Shown: positions 43,905 to 53,503, numbered from the stretch's first letter. The stretch is 64,000 bases of DNA from Burkholderia savannae (GCF_001524445.2 NZ_CP013419.1:310001-374000), one strand, 5' to 3'. The notes: generated by a model not told the origin, from the sequence alone. Program-made: numbers and translations.

Positions 43905-43994
43905 CTTTCCGGTTCCTTTGCCTGCATTATCGCTGGCTCAGGCCCCGGGCATTCCACTTACCCGACTGTCCGAATTTGCGCGGCCACCTCTGTT

Positions 43995-44101
43995 TGCTCC
44001 GAAATGCCCACGTGCCGAATCAGCTCCGCTACCGGCATCCCTGCTTCCGCCTGTTTCAACACCGCCACAATCTGCTCGACACTGAAGCGCTTGCGTTTCA
44101 T
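43995..44101 (-). pseudogene. IS407-like OrfA fragment
   Basis: The sequence MKRKRFSVEQIVAVLKQAEA then GMPVAELIRHVGISEQ is the first 36 codons of an IS3-family OrfA, cut by IS3 copy 3. GGAGCC precedes the ATG. Confidence 0.7.
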
Positions 44102-44216
44102 CGTACGGCTCCTTTCTTACTGGAAACTTCCGCCTAAAACTCGCTTACATGATGGCACTGTTTGCTGGGGGCCGCTCACTGAGGGGGCGCTTTCTTTTTT
44201 CCTGCCACTTGCACGT

Positions 44217-44235
44217 TATACGCCAATGGCGTATA
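44217..44235. promoter_or_regulatory. Palindromic operator TATACGCCA-A-TGGCGTATA of the toxin-antitoxin pair
   Basis: A 19-bp palindrome with perfect 9-base arms ends 8 bases before the toxin ATG. Position and symmetry fit the autoregulatory site of a HigA-type antitoxin. It would overlap the promoter or leader. Confidence 0.65.
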
Positions 44236-44243
44236 GTTACCCT

Positions 44244-44558
44244 ATGTACACGATCATCGAAGCTCCGACATTCATCCGCACCGCTGAACGCATCTGGCGC
44301 GATAGCGAGCGGGAAGAATTCATCGTCTGGCTCGCGAACAACCCGCTTGCCGGCGATGTGATCCCCGGCACTGGTGGATTGCGTAAAGTCCGATGGGGCC
44401 GTAGCGGCTCCGGTAAACGCGGCGGCGCTCGGGCCATCTACTACAACGTGCTCGATAACGGCGTGATCTGGTTGATCGTCGCATACGCCAAGGCGGAATA
44501 CGATAATCTGCCGACACATATCCTCAACCAACTTCGTGAGGTAATCGACAATGGATAA
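44244..44558 (+). CDS. HigB/RelE-like toxin
   Basis: This 104-residue protein, MYTIIEAPTFIRTAERIWRD, has the RelE/HigB fold pattern: FIVWLANNPLAGDVIPGTGG, LRKVRWGRSGSGKRGGARAI and YYNVLDNGVIWLIVAYAKAE. Such toxins cleave mRNA on the ribosome. The antitoxin gene follows with an 8-base overlap. Toxin-first order and an XRE antitoxin match the HigBA class. It may stabilise the plasmid. Confidence 0.85.
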   Translation: MYTIIEAPTFIRTAERIWRDSEREEFIVWLANNPLAGDVIPGTGGLRKVRWGRSGSGKRGGARAIYYNVLDNGVIWLIVAYAKAEYDNLPTHILNQLREVIDNG

Positions 44559-44838
44559 GGATCGCGAACAATTCCATGCGGACCTGCTACAAGGGGTCCG
44601 CGAAATGAAGGCCGGCCATGCCGGCCGCGTGACGCGCGTGGAGCCGACGGAGGCATCCGTCGCGCGCGCCAAGGTCGACATGTCGCAATCCGAATTCGCC
44701 AGCCTGCTCGGCGTTTCGGTGCGCACCTACCAGCAGTGGGAACAGGGCCGCCGCAACCCGACCGGCGCGGCGAAAACGCTGCTGCGCGTTGCCGTGCAAC
44801 ACCCCGAGGCGCTGAAAGACCTTCAGCCGGCTGCCTGA
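44551..44838 (+). CDS. HigA-like XRE-family antitoxin
   Basis: A 95-residue protein with a C-terminal HTH_3 domain (MSQSEFASLLGVSVRTYQQW, then EQGRRNPTGAAKTLLRVA). The N-terminal 45 residues should wrap the toxin. Its start overlaps the toxin stop, giving coupled translation. It probably binds the palindrome at 44217-44235. Confidence 0.85.
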   Translation: MDKDREQFHADLLQGVREMKAGHAGRVTRVEPTEASVARAKVDMSQSEFASLLGVSVRTYQQWEQGRRNPTGAAKTLLRVAVQHPEALKDLQPAA

Positions 44839-44842
44839 GTCA

Positions 44843-45131
44843 GTCGAGCGCGGATTTCACGAGCACGGCGAGGCGCAAATATTCGCCGACCCACTTCGGA
44901 AATTTGCCGCTGCTGCCCCATCGAGATACGGTTGTCGGATCAGGTGTCACGGGGCGGCGCTATGGAGCCCATGCGGGGTCGGCGTAATGGCGCCACAGTA
45001 GGGGCGGCGCATAGGCGCCAGCAGCATCGGGGCGAGAACGCGGTTCGAACATCAGGGCCAAGGCGGCGCGAAAATTCGGCCAGCGACCAGCCGAGCACAC
45101 TAAGCGAGCGGGAGAAGTCTTGTGCTTTCAT
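44843..45131 (-). pseudogene. Small XRE-like DNA-binding gene split by GC-rich repeats
   Basis: The start MKAQDFSRSLSVLGWSLAEF and SRRLG, and the end VTPDPTTVSRWGSSGKFPKW and VGEYLRLAVLVKSALD, read as one short helix-turn-helix protein. About 107 bp of GC-rich repeats lie between them and put the halves out of frame. Three repeat units (GGGGCGGCGC/TATGGAGCC type) start near 44951, 44975 and 45001. Confidence 0.5.
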
Positions 45132-45181
45132 ATTCGCAATATTAGCTGGATGCCGATGCGGCCCGCTGCTAGTTCACCGCA

Positions 45182-46202
45182 TCATTGAATTGGCACCGGC
45201 CGAATCTGGTGCGAAGGATCGTCGTACTTCCACTTAATCGGCTTCGGGTTTTTGTTGTGCTCGCTGATATAGCGCATCAGTTTGCGGTCCAGGTCCTTCA
45301 CCGAAGTAAAGATGCCGCGCGCGATCACATCGCGCTGAATGCGCGAGAACCAGTTCTCCACCTGGTTGAGCCATGACGAGTAGGTCGGCGTGACGTGTAG
45401 GTGCACGTTGCGATGCGCGTCGAGGAAGCCGGTAGACGGCGACCCGCTGCGTCTTATGGCTGCTGACGTTGTCGCAAATCACATGAATTTCCCGTCGTTT
45501 GGGCTGGCTGGATATGACGTCGGTGAGGAAGGCCACGAACTGTTCGCTGGTGTGGCGCGCCGCCGTCTTGCCCAGCACCTCGCCGGTGGCAGTATTGAAC
45601 GCCGCGAACAGGCTAAGCGTGCCGTTACGCTTGTATTCGAAGCCATGGCTCTCAGCGCGCCCCGGCGACAGTGGCAACATCCGGTCCCTGCGGTCGAGCG
45701 CCTGGATCGCGGTCTTCTCATCCACGCAGAACACCACGGCGTGCGCCGGCGGGTTCAGGTACAGCCCGATCACGTCGGCGGCTTTGGCCTCGAAGTCCGG
45801 GTCGTTGGAGACCATGTGCCGTTCCAACTGCTGCGGCTTGATGCCGTGCTTGCGCCAGATGCGCTGCACGGTCGAAACCGACACGTCGCCGAGTTCTGCA
45901 GCCAGCTTGTAGCTGCTCCAGTGTGTCGAGCCGTCGGCGGGTTTGTGCTTGAGGGGGCGGTTGAGCACCCTCGCTTCCAGTCTGGCGGGCGGATGAGTGG
46001 GCGCGCGCCCGGGATGCCGCGCGTACATGCCGGCCAGCCGTTCGCTGAGGAAGCGTGCCGACCAGCGCGCGATGAAGCGCGAGTCGCAGCCGAGTGTGCG
46101 CATGATGCTGTCGCGCGATTCACCGTCCTCGAGCATCAGGATCAACTTCGCGCGCCGCATGTCCGCCCCACCGGCAAAGATAATCGTCGTCAGACCGGCC
46201 AA
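45182..46202 (-). pseudogene. IS630-family transposase with a C-terminal frameshift
   Basis: The main frame reads [60 protein letters not shown] and [16 protein letters not shown]. It then goes off family, while the correct end ([40 protein letters not shown]) lies in another frame from about 45420. The catalytic Asp, Asp and Glu are all present but split by the shift. The N-terminus is cut by the IS21 element that follows. Confidence 0.8.
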
Positions 46203-46229
46203 GATAATTGTCGCCGTCTAGGCGGCGTT

Positions 46230-46895
46230 GACTGCCAGCACCAGCCTGTCGTTCGAGGAGCGCTTCGCATGGTCGTCGAACGCGAACTCGCTTGGCGCGA
46301 TACCCGGCGGCTCGAACGGCTGCTGAAGTCTGCAAAACTCAAGAATCCCCAAGCTTGCATCGAGGACATCGAGTACCGGCAGAGCCGCGGTATCGACAAA
46401 AGCATCGTTGCCACCCTCGCTGGTTGCGACTGGATCCGCAATGCACAGAACCTCATCCTGACGGGGCCGACCGGCGCAGGCAAGACGTGGATCGCCTGCG
46501 CGTTTGGTCAGCAGGCCTGCCGACAGGGCTTCTCCGTAATGTACGTCCGCGTTGCCCGGCTGTTCGAGGAATTGAAGATCGCCCACGGCGACGGCAGCTT
46601 CACGCGGCGGCTCGCGCAGCTCGCCAAGATGGACGTCCTGCTGCTCGACGACTGGGGGCTGCAGGATCTCGATCAGGGTGCCCGAAACGATTTGCTCGAA
46701 GTGCTCGACGATCGCGTCGGCACGCGCTCCACGATCATTACCAGCCAACTGCCACTGGAACACTGGCACGCCTGGTTGCAGGATCCGACGCTCGCCGACG
46801 CGATCCTCGACCGGCTCGTCCATCAGGCCCACAAGCTGCCGCTGAAGGGCGAATCGATGCGAAAGACCAACGCCAAGCAGTCCTCCGCATCCTGA
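46230..46895 (+). pseudogene. IS21-family IstB ATPase, N-terminally frameshifted
   Basis: TSLSFEERF in one frame is followed by [20 protein letters not shown] in another: CGCTTCGCATGG lacks one G of the expected CGCTTCGGCATGG near 46267. From ATG 46269 the protein has Walker A ([11 protein letters not shown]), Walker B ([10 protein letters not shown]) and the C-terminal [17 protein letters not shown]. IstB is the AAA+ regulator of IstA, which is absent here. A shortened protein could still be made. Confidence 0.75.
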
Positions 46896-46899
46896 CCGT

Positions 46900-46995
46900 G
46901 ATCACCTTCGTTATAATCCATTGAGCGCGCAACACCACCTTCCACACTGATCACGTTCGCCGAAACGCCTGATCACCATCACCGAAATCCGCACC
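46900..46995. mobile_element. IS21-family right end with GTGATCA repeats
   Basis: CTGATCACGTTCGCCGAAACG then CTGATCACCATCACCGAAAT are two copies of the terminal repeat also seen at 557-729. They follow the istB stop, as in IS21 right ends. Confidence 0.6.
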
Positions 46996-47805
46996 CAACC
47001 GCTGCGAACGCACGCGCACGCCCATCCGCGATCCGCATAGAGGGGCGACGCGAGCCGTAGTAGTTCGGACACTTTCCTGATCCGCGGCCACGGAGCGGCG
47101 AAGCCGTCCGCATCGCCAAGCTCGGCTTCGGCAGTCGGTGCGTCGGCGACCGGTCGATCGTGGAATCTGTTCCGGAAACGCGAAAGCTCGACGAGCGTCG
47201 CCCCCCTGCTGCAATACTCGGTCAGCTTCGCCGGTTGGACAATCCGGCGCCTGTAGAATGCTCATGGATGTCAATGCGTGCCTCGCCCGTTTTACGACCG
47301 CTTTCCTTATAGGTTATCTAACCACTCGTGGATTGGATTCCAGCCGCAGCCAAAGCTGAAACACGCGTCGGCCAAAAAACGTCAGCCGTCGTCCAACCTT
47401 GGGACCGAACACATCGAATCGATGCGTGCCATACGGCCGCGCATCGGTCGCCGCTCTTCGGAACCGTTGTGAACGCGTCGCGCCCTCCATGCAAGCATGC
47501 ACACGTTTTACTACAAGAATGGCCCCAGACGAATTGGAGAAACCGCGAGGGTCAGGCGGAGCATTGTCATAAAAACTACAAAACACGTATTAAACGATAC
47601 AAATTGACGTCATGAGCGGTTTGCGATGGGAAAGCCCGTCTTCAGGAAGCTTTTGTCCGCTGAAAGACACGGCTCATCCTTTGATTTCGTGAAACATCGT
47701 CGAGGTAACTGACGAATATCCAGTCAAAACAAACCGTTATGCGGATGTCTTTTTATTTTAGGATGTTCCACGGGTTGCGTGCTGCCGAGCCCGTCAAGCA
47801 CGTGA
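46996..47805. other. Long intergenic region with no supported gene
   Basis: About 800 bp between the IS21 right end and the repeats before the integrase. Several short frames exist in both strands but none has a recognisable domain, good start site or consistent codon use. It probably contains decayed insertions. Confidence 0.3.
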
Positions 47806-47855
47806 GATTTCCAACATTTCCTTCCGCATGACGGGATTTCCGACTTTCCCTTCCG
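47806..47855. repeat. Two 21-bp direct repeats upstream of the integrase
   Basis: GATTTCCAACATTTCCTTCCG (47806-47826) and a copy with four changes at 47835-47855, 29 bp apart. They lie about 110 bp before the tyrosine integrase start and could be its arm-type binding sites or an attachment-site part. Confidence 0.4.
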
Positions 47856-47964
47856 AAACCTGAGAGGCAAATCTTGAACGCGGAACCCCGGCCGCCCACT
47901 TCTCAAACGGATCAGCACCGCCGAGCCGGTACAAGTTTTACTTCATCGGACGGCTCCGCGCCGA

Positions 47965-50005
47965 GTGACAACACCCGCAACCAAGCGCAAGTCGCGCACG
48001 CGCCAGGCGCGACGCGAGGCGGCCGCCCTGCGCCGGATCGGCCTTCAACATCTCGCCTTCTTTCGCGGCTACTTGGAAGGATTGGCTCTCGCCGAGCCAG
48101 CCGATCAGTACCTCGAATTCGGTCGCGACGCACGCAAAGCCGCCGCAACGTGCAGCTGGCTGGTGACCTCGTTTGTCGTCGCGGCCCGCAAGCGCCAGGA
48201 CTTTGCGACCGTCCGGCTGCTCGCGATCCGGCCAGCCGCGCCGTCGCTGGAGGACTTTGCCGCCCAGCACGATCCAGACGGCTTCTATACAGCAAAGGAG
48301 CTGCGCGAGCTGTTCGCCGCACAGCAAACGGGCGCGGACGCCGGCTCCGGCGCGACCTTGCGTCGACAGCAGCGCAACGCCCGCCTGCGTGCCCGGCAAA
48401 TGGCCGCCCTCGACGCGCTCTCGCGCCTCGTCGTCGAGGATCCGAAGCCCGACCATCACGTACTCGGCTGGTTCGACACCGCCGTCGCGCTGCGCCTGTC
48501 CGACGTCGGACTCACTACGATCGGTAAGTTAGTCGAGACCATCAACTCGGTCGGCTACCGCTGGTATCGGCGCCTCCCGCGCCCCGGTGAAGTCGGCGCC
48601 CGGCGCATTACCGCCTGGCTCGCCCACTACGAGGATGTCGCCGGCCTGCGGCTGACCGCCGGCGCGATAACACACCCGTCCGAGCGCACGCTATCGCGCC
48701 CGACGCTCACGGCGGGGCCCGTCACCGCGATCGTGCCACTCGAGCGCTTTTTGCTGCCGCCCGAGCTCGACGGGTCACGGGGCGCGCATCGCAATCTGCT
48801 GAAGAACAACAGCCGCGCCAACAACGACCGCGAGGCAATCGAGTTCTGGCTCGCGGACTACGAGAATCCCCACACCCGGGCACGCTACCGCACCGAAGCT
48901 GAACGGCTACTGTTATGGGCGATCTTCGTGAAGCGCAAGCCACAGTCGAGCCTCGACACGGACGATGCGCGCGACTACATCAACGGCTTCCTGGTCGATC
49001 CGCAGCCTGCAGCCCAATGGGTGACGGCCGGCACCGCACCCCGGGACGCCCTCGAATGGCGTCCTTTCCGCGGCCCGCTGTCGGTCAAGAGCCGTCAGGG
49101 CGCGTTGTCCGCGACCAAGAAATTCTTCGCCGAATTGGTCGATGCGCAGTATCTGGATGGACCACAACGCGTTCGCGAAAATCCGCGTGTTCAGCGGATA
49201 CACGCACGATTCCGCCGGCAACGAACGGCGTGTTGCCGCGAAGTCCCGCCTGCAAATCGAGCGCGGCCTGACCACGGACGCCTGGCGCTTCGCCATGCAT
49301 GTACTCGACACAATGCCCGACACAGTCGCCGCGGCCCGAACGCGCTTCGTCCTCGGTTTTGCGTATAGCACGGGCCTTCGCCGAGCCGAGTTGTGCGGCG
49401 CCTTCACAGACGATGTACAGGAGCGCTACGCCGGTCCTGAACTGGGGACCATTCGACTGTTACGGGTCGTGGGCAAGCACGCGAAAGAGCGGTTCGTACC
49501 GTTGGTGCCGGCGATGCTGAAGTTGTTGGGCGACTACTTGGAATCCCGCGGGCTCCCGCGCGATCCCCTCGCCTGCCCGGCGGCGACCCCGCTGATACCG
49601 GCGCTTCTGTCCAACGCAGAGGTCGGCCAAATCCGTCGGGCCGCGAACGCAAGCGAATCCGATACTGAAGCGGAGCTCGCGAATCGGGCGCGCCAGACTG
49701 GGCCGATCCATCCGCATCAGCTCTACAAGACGATCAAGCAGTTTTTCGCGACGGCGACCGCCGCAGCGCTGGGTGAGGACTCGCCGCATGCGCGGGCCTT
49801 CAGTACGGCCAGTCCGCACTGGCTGCGACACACGTTCGTGTCACATGCGCTTGCCAATGGGATGAGCCTTGAGAGTGCGCGCAATTTCGCGGGCCACGAC
49901 TCCCTCGACACCACGTCAATCTACGCCACGGCGGAACTTGGCCGACAGTACCAGGAAGCAGAGACCTTCCTAAGATTGGCTACAAAGCAACGCAACGGAC
50001 TGTGA
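47965..50005 (+). pseudogene. Tyrosine integrase (large plasmid/phage type), frameshifted
   Basis: The first 395 codons run from a GTG (MTTPATKRKSRTRQARREAA). They include an N-terminal domain of the type I recall as DUF3701 (LRRIGLQHLAFFRGYLEGLA) and a core-binding domain (EFWLADYENPHTRARYRTEA). A 4-bp tandem duplication TGGA-TGGA (49154-49161) shifts the frame. The next frame holds the catalytic domain: Arg in STGLRRAEL, HWLRHTFVSH (His-x-x-Arg), GHDSLDTTSIYAT (His and nucleophile Tyr). Removing four bases would restore a protein of about 680 residues. Confidence 0.85.
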
Positions 50006-50150
50006 TCTAGATGTGCCGTGCCACTGGCACCCAGATGGCCGCCTGAACAGACTGCTGCGTGAAACTGCGGCGACCCAAACCGTGTTCACTTGAAGCGCTA
50101 ACCAGGGTTAAGCGGCTCAGTGGCCTGAAGGCCAAGCTGACTGACAAATT

Positions 50151-50260
50151 CTCCCAGATTAAGTCCGGGATTCCTGAGCCTATACCTCCAAACTCCCAGA
50201 TAATCTTCGACTTCAATCTTGCCGACTTGATATCTCCCAGATAATCCTGGACTTCGAGAT
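50151..50260. repeat. Three direct repeats CTCCCAGAT(A)A with a 41-42 bp period
   Basis: Related blocks of about 25 bp start at 50151, 50193 and 50234: CTCCCAGATTAAGTCCGGGA, CTCCCAGATAATCTTCGACT, CTCCCAGATAATCCTGGACT. The spacing is four helical turns. They lie after the integrase and before the partition genes, so they could be an integrase site or an additional iteron set. Confidence 0.5.
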
Positions 50261-50375
50261 ATCAGCTACGCGTCGCGCTCGGCGAAAAGTACTAAAGGTC
50301 AGTGTATAAGGCTTGCCGGCCTGAGGGGCTCGCGGGGGCGTGCCCGTGTAGCGTCAACATTTGGACCGGGCAATT

Positions 50376-50442
50376 GTGTCCCAAGTTGGGACACCTGGGA
50401 CAGGATGTGGACCCACCCACCACTGTCCCAACTTGGGACAGT
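50376..50442. promoter_or_regulatory. parS-like centromere palindromes
   Basis: Two palindromes, GTGTCCCAAGTTGGGACAC (50376-50394) and ACTGTCCCAA-C-TTGGGACAGT (50422-50442), share the core TGTCCCAASTTGGGACA. Half-sites (TGGGACA) lie between and after them. They sit about 75 bp beyond the parB stop. Position and symmetry fit the ParB-binding centromere. No T-run follows, so they are not simple terminators. Confidence 0.7.
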
Positions 50443-50477
50443 GGGACATCGACTGGTATCGCTTCACAAACCGCAAC

Positions 50478-50501
50478 AAAAAAGCCCGCATCTAGCGGGC
50501 T
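50478..50501 (-). terminator. Rho-independent terminator of the parAB operon
   Basis: On minus, AGCCCGC-TAGAT-GCGGGCT is followed by TTTTTTG. It lies 14 bases after the parB stop. Confidence 0.85.
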
Positions 50502-50514
50502 CATGGCAGTGGGC

Positions 50515-51489
50515 TTAGCCCGTAGTGCCGAATAGCTCGGCAAGCAGGTTTCGAATTCGCTCCTCCTGCTGAACGTCCAACATCCCCGGCTTGATCTTAA
50601 CCGTGAAGCCACTGGAATCCTTGGTGATCGATCCAGCCTGATTCTTGCCCGCAAAAATCTTCTCGATGCTCCTGTCGCGAACCGAGGCCGGTTTGCCCCC
50701 ACTTTCTACAGCCAATTTGATATTCCGACCAAACCTCGTCTGGTCCAATTCGCCGGATACAACATCGGCCCAATGGGTCCTCGCGGCAGCAATGGCGACA
50801 TCGCCATGCTTTTTCAAGACTGATACGACGGTCTCTGCGGCCGTCGCACCTAAAAGGTTGGGCTGCAGGTCGAGATCCTTGATGATGAAATCTGGAAGAT
50901 CCGCAAACGACAAGAGCCGATACAAATCCGATCGAGCCATACCAAGCGCCGATGCCATCTGGCTCCGGTTCGGAAACTCCTTCTCAGTCTGCCGAATCGA
51001 CAAGGAGATCTCGTAGTCACTCAAGCCATCACGAACGATGTTCTCGGCCAACGCAAGCATGGCCATGTCTTGGTCTGAGATCTCGACCTGGACGACCCGA
51101 ATCGACTCCTTCCCAATGAGCCGGTGAGCACGCCATCGCCGTTCGCCCGCAACGATCTCGTATCCATCCGAAACAGGACGGACAACAATCGGCTGAATAA
51201 GCCCGCTAGCACGAATGCTCGATGCGAGCTCATTCAATTTTCCTTCATTGAAAACTCGACGCGGTTGCCATGGGTTCGGGCGAATATCTGCAACCCGCAC
51301 TTCAGTTGGTGCGGACGCGGCCGCAGCCTTCTCCAACTCAGCAATTCGCTCCTGCGCGCTGGCGAGCGCGCTTGCCATTCCAGGCCCAGTCCGTGGAGCC
51401 GTTGGCTTCCGATCCGGATTCAGGTCAATGTCTTTTGCGGAACGCAGCTCCGCGGTTTTGGCCATCATTTTTTCGCGGATACTGCTCAT
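50515..51489 (-). CDS. parB: Plasmid partition protein ParB
   Basis: A 324-residue protein from MSSIREKMMAKTAELRSAKD; the ATG overlaps the parA stop as ATGA. The ParB/Srx CTPase domain shows VRVADIRPNPWQPRRVFNEG and GYEIVAGERRWRAH. The HTH region is LSDYEISLSIRQTEKEFPNR, QMASALGMARSDLYRLLSFA, with a C-terminal dimer domain. It binds parS (candidates 50376-50442), spreads, and is moved by ParA. The terminator follows directly. Confidence 0.93.
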   Translation of the reverse strand: MSSIREKMMAKTAELRSAKDIDLNPDRKPTAPRTGPGMASALASAQERIAELEKAAAASAPTEVRVADIRPNPWQPRRVFNEGKLNELASSIRASGLIQPIVVRPVSDGYEIVAGERRWRAHRLIGKESIRVVQVEISDQDMAMLALAENIVRDGLSDYEISLSIRQTEKEFPNRSQMASALGMARSDLYRLLSFADLPDFIIKDLDLQPNLLGATAAETVVSVLKKHGDVAIAAARTHWADVVSGELDQTRFGRNIKLAVESGGKPASVRDRSIEKIFAGKNQAGSITKDSSGFTVKIKPGMLDVQQEERIRNLLAELFGTTG

Positions 51490-52694
51490 TTCCTCTTCCT
51501 CCATTCCTCAACGTACGAGTCGTCAATCCAACGACAGTAGTCCATCAGCGGCTGTCGAACTCTCGCAACCGTCTTGGCTACACTGTCCGATCGACTAAGA
51601 TCGAACACAGTAGAGAATGCCAGCGCCCCGTTACTCATCACCGAACTCGCCGGAATCTCCGTTGTGTGCAACCAGTCACCGTACGCGCGCTGCGCCCACG
51701 ACCGTACAACCGGAGCAGACGAAGTTACACCGTAGTCGACCTTCGAGAGCACAACGGAGACGAAGTCATATGTCTTCTCGACCTCATGTGCGGCAAATCC
51801 TTGTGCAACGTCCGCGAACAGCGACCAGAAAGATACCGACGAAATAAAATCAAGGCTCTCTGGAACCAGAGGCATCACCATCGAGTCCGCTGCCATTAAC
51901 CCGTTCAAGGTCATGTACGACAGCGACGGAGCCGTATCGAGAACAATGTAGTCGTAGTGCTTCCGTAGGGGCTCGAGGCCTTGACGAAGGACCGACCAGA
52001 ATTGATAGTTCGGCTTCGACTTTTGCATTGCCGGAAGGAAGTACTCCGCGTGATGCAGAAAGTTATGCGCCGGAATAAGGTCAATGCCATCCCAGTAAGT
52101 CGACTGGATAACTGCCCCGAGCCCGCCCTCGACGTTCTGGTCGAAGATGTACGGAAGAACGGTATCGTCTTCCGTTACATCTTTTTCAGCGTAAAGGCCG
52201 CAGAGCTCCGAAAGGGAGGCCTGAGGATCTAGATCGATCACCAGCACCTTTCGGCCACGAAGACTCAAACCTTGTGCGATGCACATCGTCATCGTAGTCT
52301 TGGTAGACCCTCCCTTAAAGTTTGCGATGGTCAGAACTTTCCCTTCATGATCCCGAGTCCCGGTTACGAGGGGCGTCTGGTAAATGTCCGATACCTGTTG
52401 GACCCAGGTTCGAACCTCGGCGAGCGAGAAGAGCCTGGTACGTCCTGTCCCATTAGCAACGCCCGGCGGCAATGTTCCACCTTCCTTCGAAGCTTCATAG
52501 TGGACCTTTGCGCGATCGATACCGCATAGTTCCGCCAGTTCAGAAGTCGTGAAAACCGGCGCAGTTTTCCGCGGCCGGGGTGCAAGAATCTGATCCCGCA
52601 GCTCATTGGTCATAACAGCCAATCGATCGGCAAACTCACCGAGCTTTGGAAGATTCACACGTCGGTCAATCTCAGGCAGCTCACTCAATTTCAT
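51486..52694 (-). CDS. parA: Plasmid partition ATPase ParA
   Basis: About 402 residues from MKLSELPEIDRRVNLPKLGE; the in-frame upstream extension lacks family features. An N-terminal MerR-like HTH (FTTSELAELCGIDRAKVHYE) marks a type Ia ParA that represses its own promoter. The ATPase has a deviant Walker A (ANFKGGSTKTT), Walker A' (VLVIDLDPQASLSELC) and Walker B (YDYIVLDTAPS). A long inverted repeat just upstream (52733-52771) is the likely operator. Confidence 0.93.
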   Translation of the reverse strand: MKLSELPEIDRRVNLPKLGEFADRLAVMTNELRDQILAPRPRKTAPVFTTSELAELCGIDRAKVHYEASKEGGTLPPGVANGTGRTRLFSLAEVRTWVQQVSDIYQTPLVTGTRDHEGKVLTIANFKGGSTKTTMTMCIAQGLSLRGRKVLVIDLDPQASLSELCGLYAEKDVTEDDTVLPYIFDQNVEGGLGAVIQSTYWDGIDLIPAHNFLHHAEYFLPAMQKSKPNYQFWSVLRQGLEPLRKHYDYIVLDTAPSLSYMTLNGLMAADSMVMPLVPESLDFISSVSFWSLFADVAQGFAAHEVEKTYDFVSVVLSKVDYGVTSSAPVVRSWAQRAYGDWLHTTEIPASSVMSNGALAFSTVFDLSRSDSVAKTVARVRQPLMDYCRWIDDSYVEEWRKRK

Positions 52695-52732
52695 TGTGTC
52701 TAGAACCTCCGCGACAAACGCCAAGAGAATGT

Positions 52733-52771
52733 TTCTACGGTTTTGATGTGCATTCTCACAAAACCGTAGAA
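52733..52771. promoter_or_regulatory. ParA operator: 13-bp inverted repeat
   Basis: TTCTACGGTTTTG, a 13-base spacer, then CAAAACCGTAGAA, about 40 bases upstream of the parA ATG. Perfect arms and position fit autorepression by a type Ia ParA. Confidence 0.7.
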
Positions 52772-52956
52772 TACGCGGCGCCTCCAGCAATAGCCAGCGA
52801 ATTCGTACCCGAGTACGACAAAGAAGCTGAGGCGACCTCAGCCCGAATACACGCCGACTTCGCGCCTGCTCCCATCTAGCCGACCTCCCGACGTACCAAT
52901 AGGACCAAGCGGTCCGATTTCAATTGAGCTTTTGACCTTCGGCGGTTGCACAAAAC

Positions 52957-53428
52957 ACCTCACCTTTGAGAAAAAGCTACGTGCCCAAATCACACGCTTC
53001 CGGCAGAGCTACACAAAAAACCTCACCTTTCGCAGCATAGATCCAACACAGTTTTGCCCTCAACGGAACGAGAATTGCGTCCGCCACGAGTCTGGAACCC
53101 CAATTTTCGACCCGGCGTCAGCACCTCTTGGCAGGTTTGGCCCTAATTCCCTGCAGACGCTAGCAGCATCCTGTGGTCTGTTTTTATTTAAAACATAAAC
53201 CAACCAACAACCAACAGGACGAAGCAAGTCTTTTAAAAACAATGGCTTAATAGCCGAAAGGTGAGACGAAATGTGCTGGAGGTGCTGTGAATTGGTCCGA
53301 AAGGTGAGATCTTTTCTCCACAAAGGTGAGGTAAAACGGCGTCCAAGGTGAGGTGTTTGGGCGGAAAGGTGAGGTAATTTGTCGCCGAAGGTGAGGAAGC
53401 TTGTGCCGGTTGATCGCTAAGGTGAGGT
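52957..53428. repeat. Plasmid origin iterons (AAAGGTGAGGT)
   Basis: Seven plus-oriented copies of AAAGGTGAG(G/A) start near 53257, 53300, 53322, 53344, 53365, 53387 and 53418. Two inverted copies (ACCTCACCTTT) lie at 52957 and 53020. The spacing in the main cluster is 21-22 bp, two helical turns. An AT-rich stretch (53160-53245) lies between the inverted and direct sets. The array is directly upstream of a Rep_3 initiator, so this is the origin of replication. Confidence 0.88.
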
Positions 53429-53436
53429 GATCTGTG

Positions 53437-53465
53437 TTGACAGGTCACTATAGCGCGCATACTCT
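53437..53465 (+). promoter_or_regulatory. Promoter of the replication initiator gene
   Basis: TTGACA (53437-53442), a 17-base spacer, then TACTCT (53460-53465), 38 bases before the rep ATG and right after the last iteron. Initiator bound to the iterons could control it. Confidence 0.6.
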
Positions 53466-53503
53466 ACCGCCCATCTGCACATACGACATGGGGCGGCAAC
53501 CGA

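Larger units (their letters stand above)
42708..43991 (-). mobile_element. IS3-family insertion sequence, copy 3 (intact, 1,284 bp)
   Basis: Terminal inverted repeats begin AGAGGTGGCC at both ends. Both ORFs are open and all catalytic residues are present, unlike copy 1. Copy 2 (20646) is nearly identical to this one. It has inserted into an IS407-like remnant, whose OrfA start is visible just outside the right end. Confidence 0.9.

Noticed and set aside
45390..46268. 501-codon frame leading into IstB
   Set aside because: The first 290 codons are antisense to an IS630 transposase. Only the part from about 46230 belongs to istB.
46996..47805. Possible genes in the gap before the integrase
   Set aside because: Several 60-107 codon frames on both strands have no domain, start site or conserved feature that I can identify.
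50376..50442. Palindromes as transcription terminators
   Set aside because: Neither is followed by a T-run on either strand, and a separate good terminator for parB lies at 50478-50501.
52957..53428. Repeat array near rep as a CRISPR
   Set aside because: The units are 11-bp iterons at 21-22 bp spacing beside a Rep_3 gene, with no cas genes and no 25-40 bp repeats.
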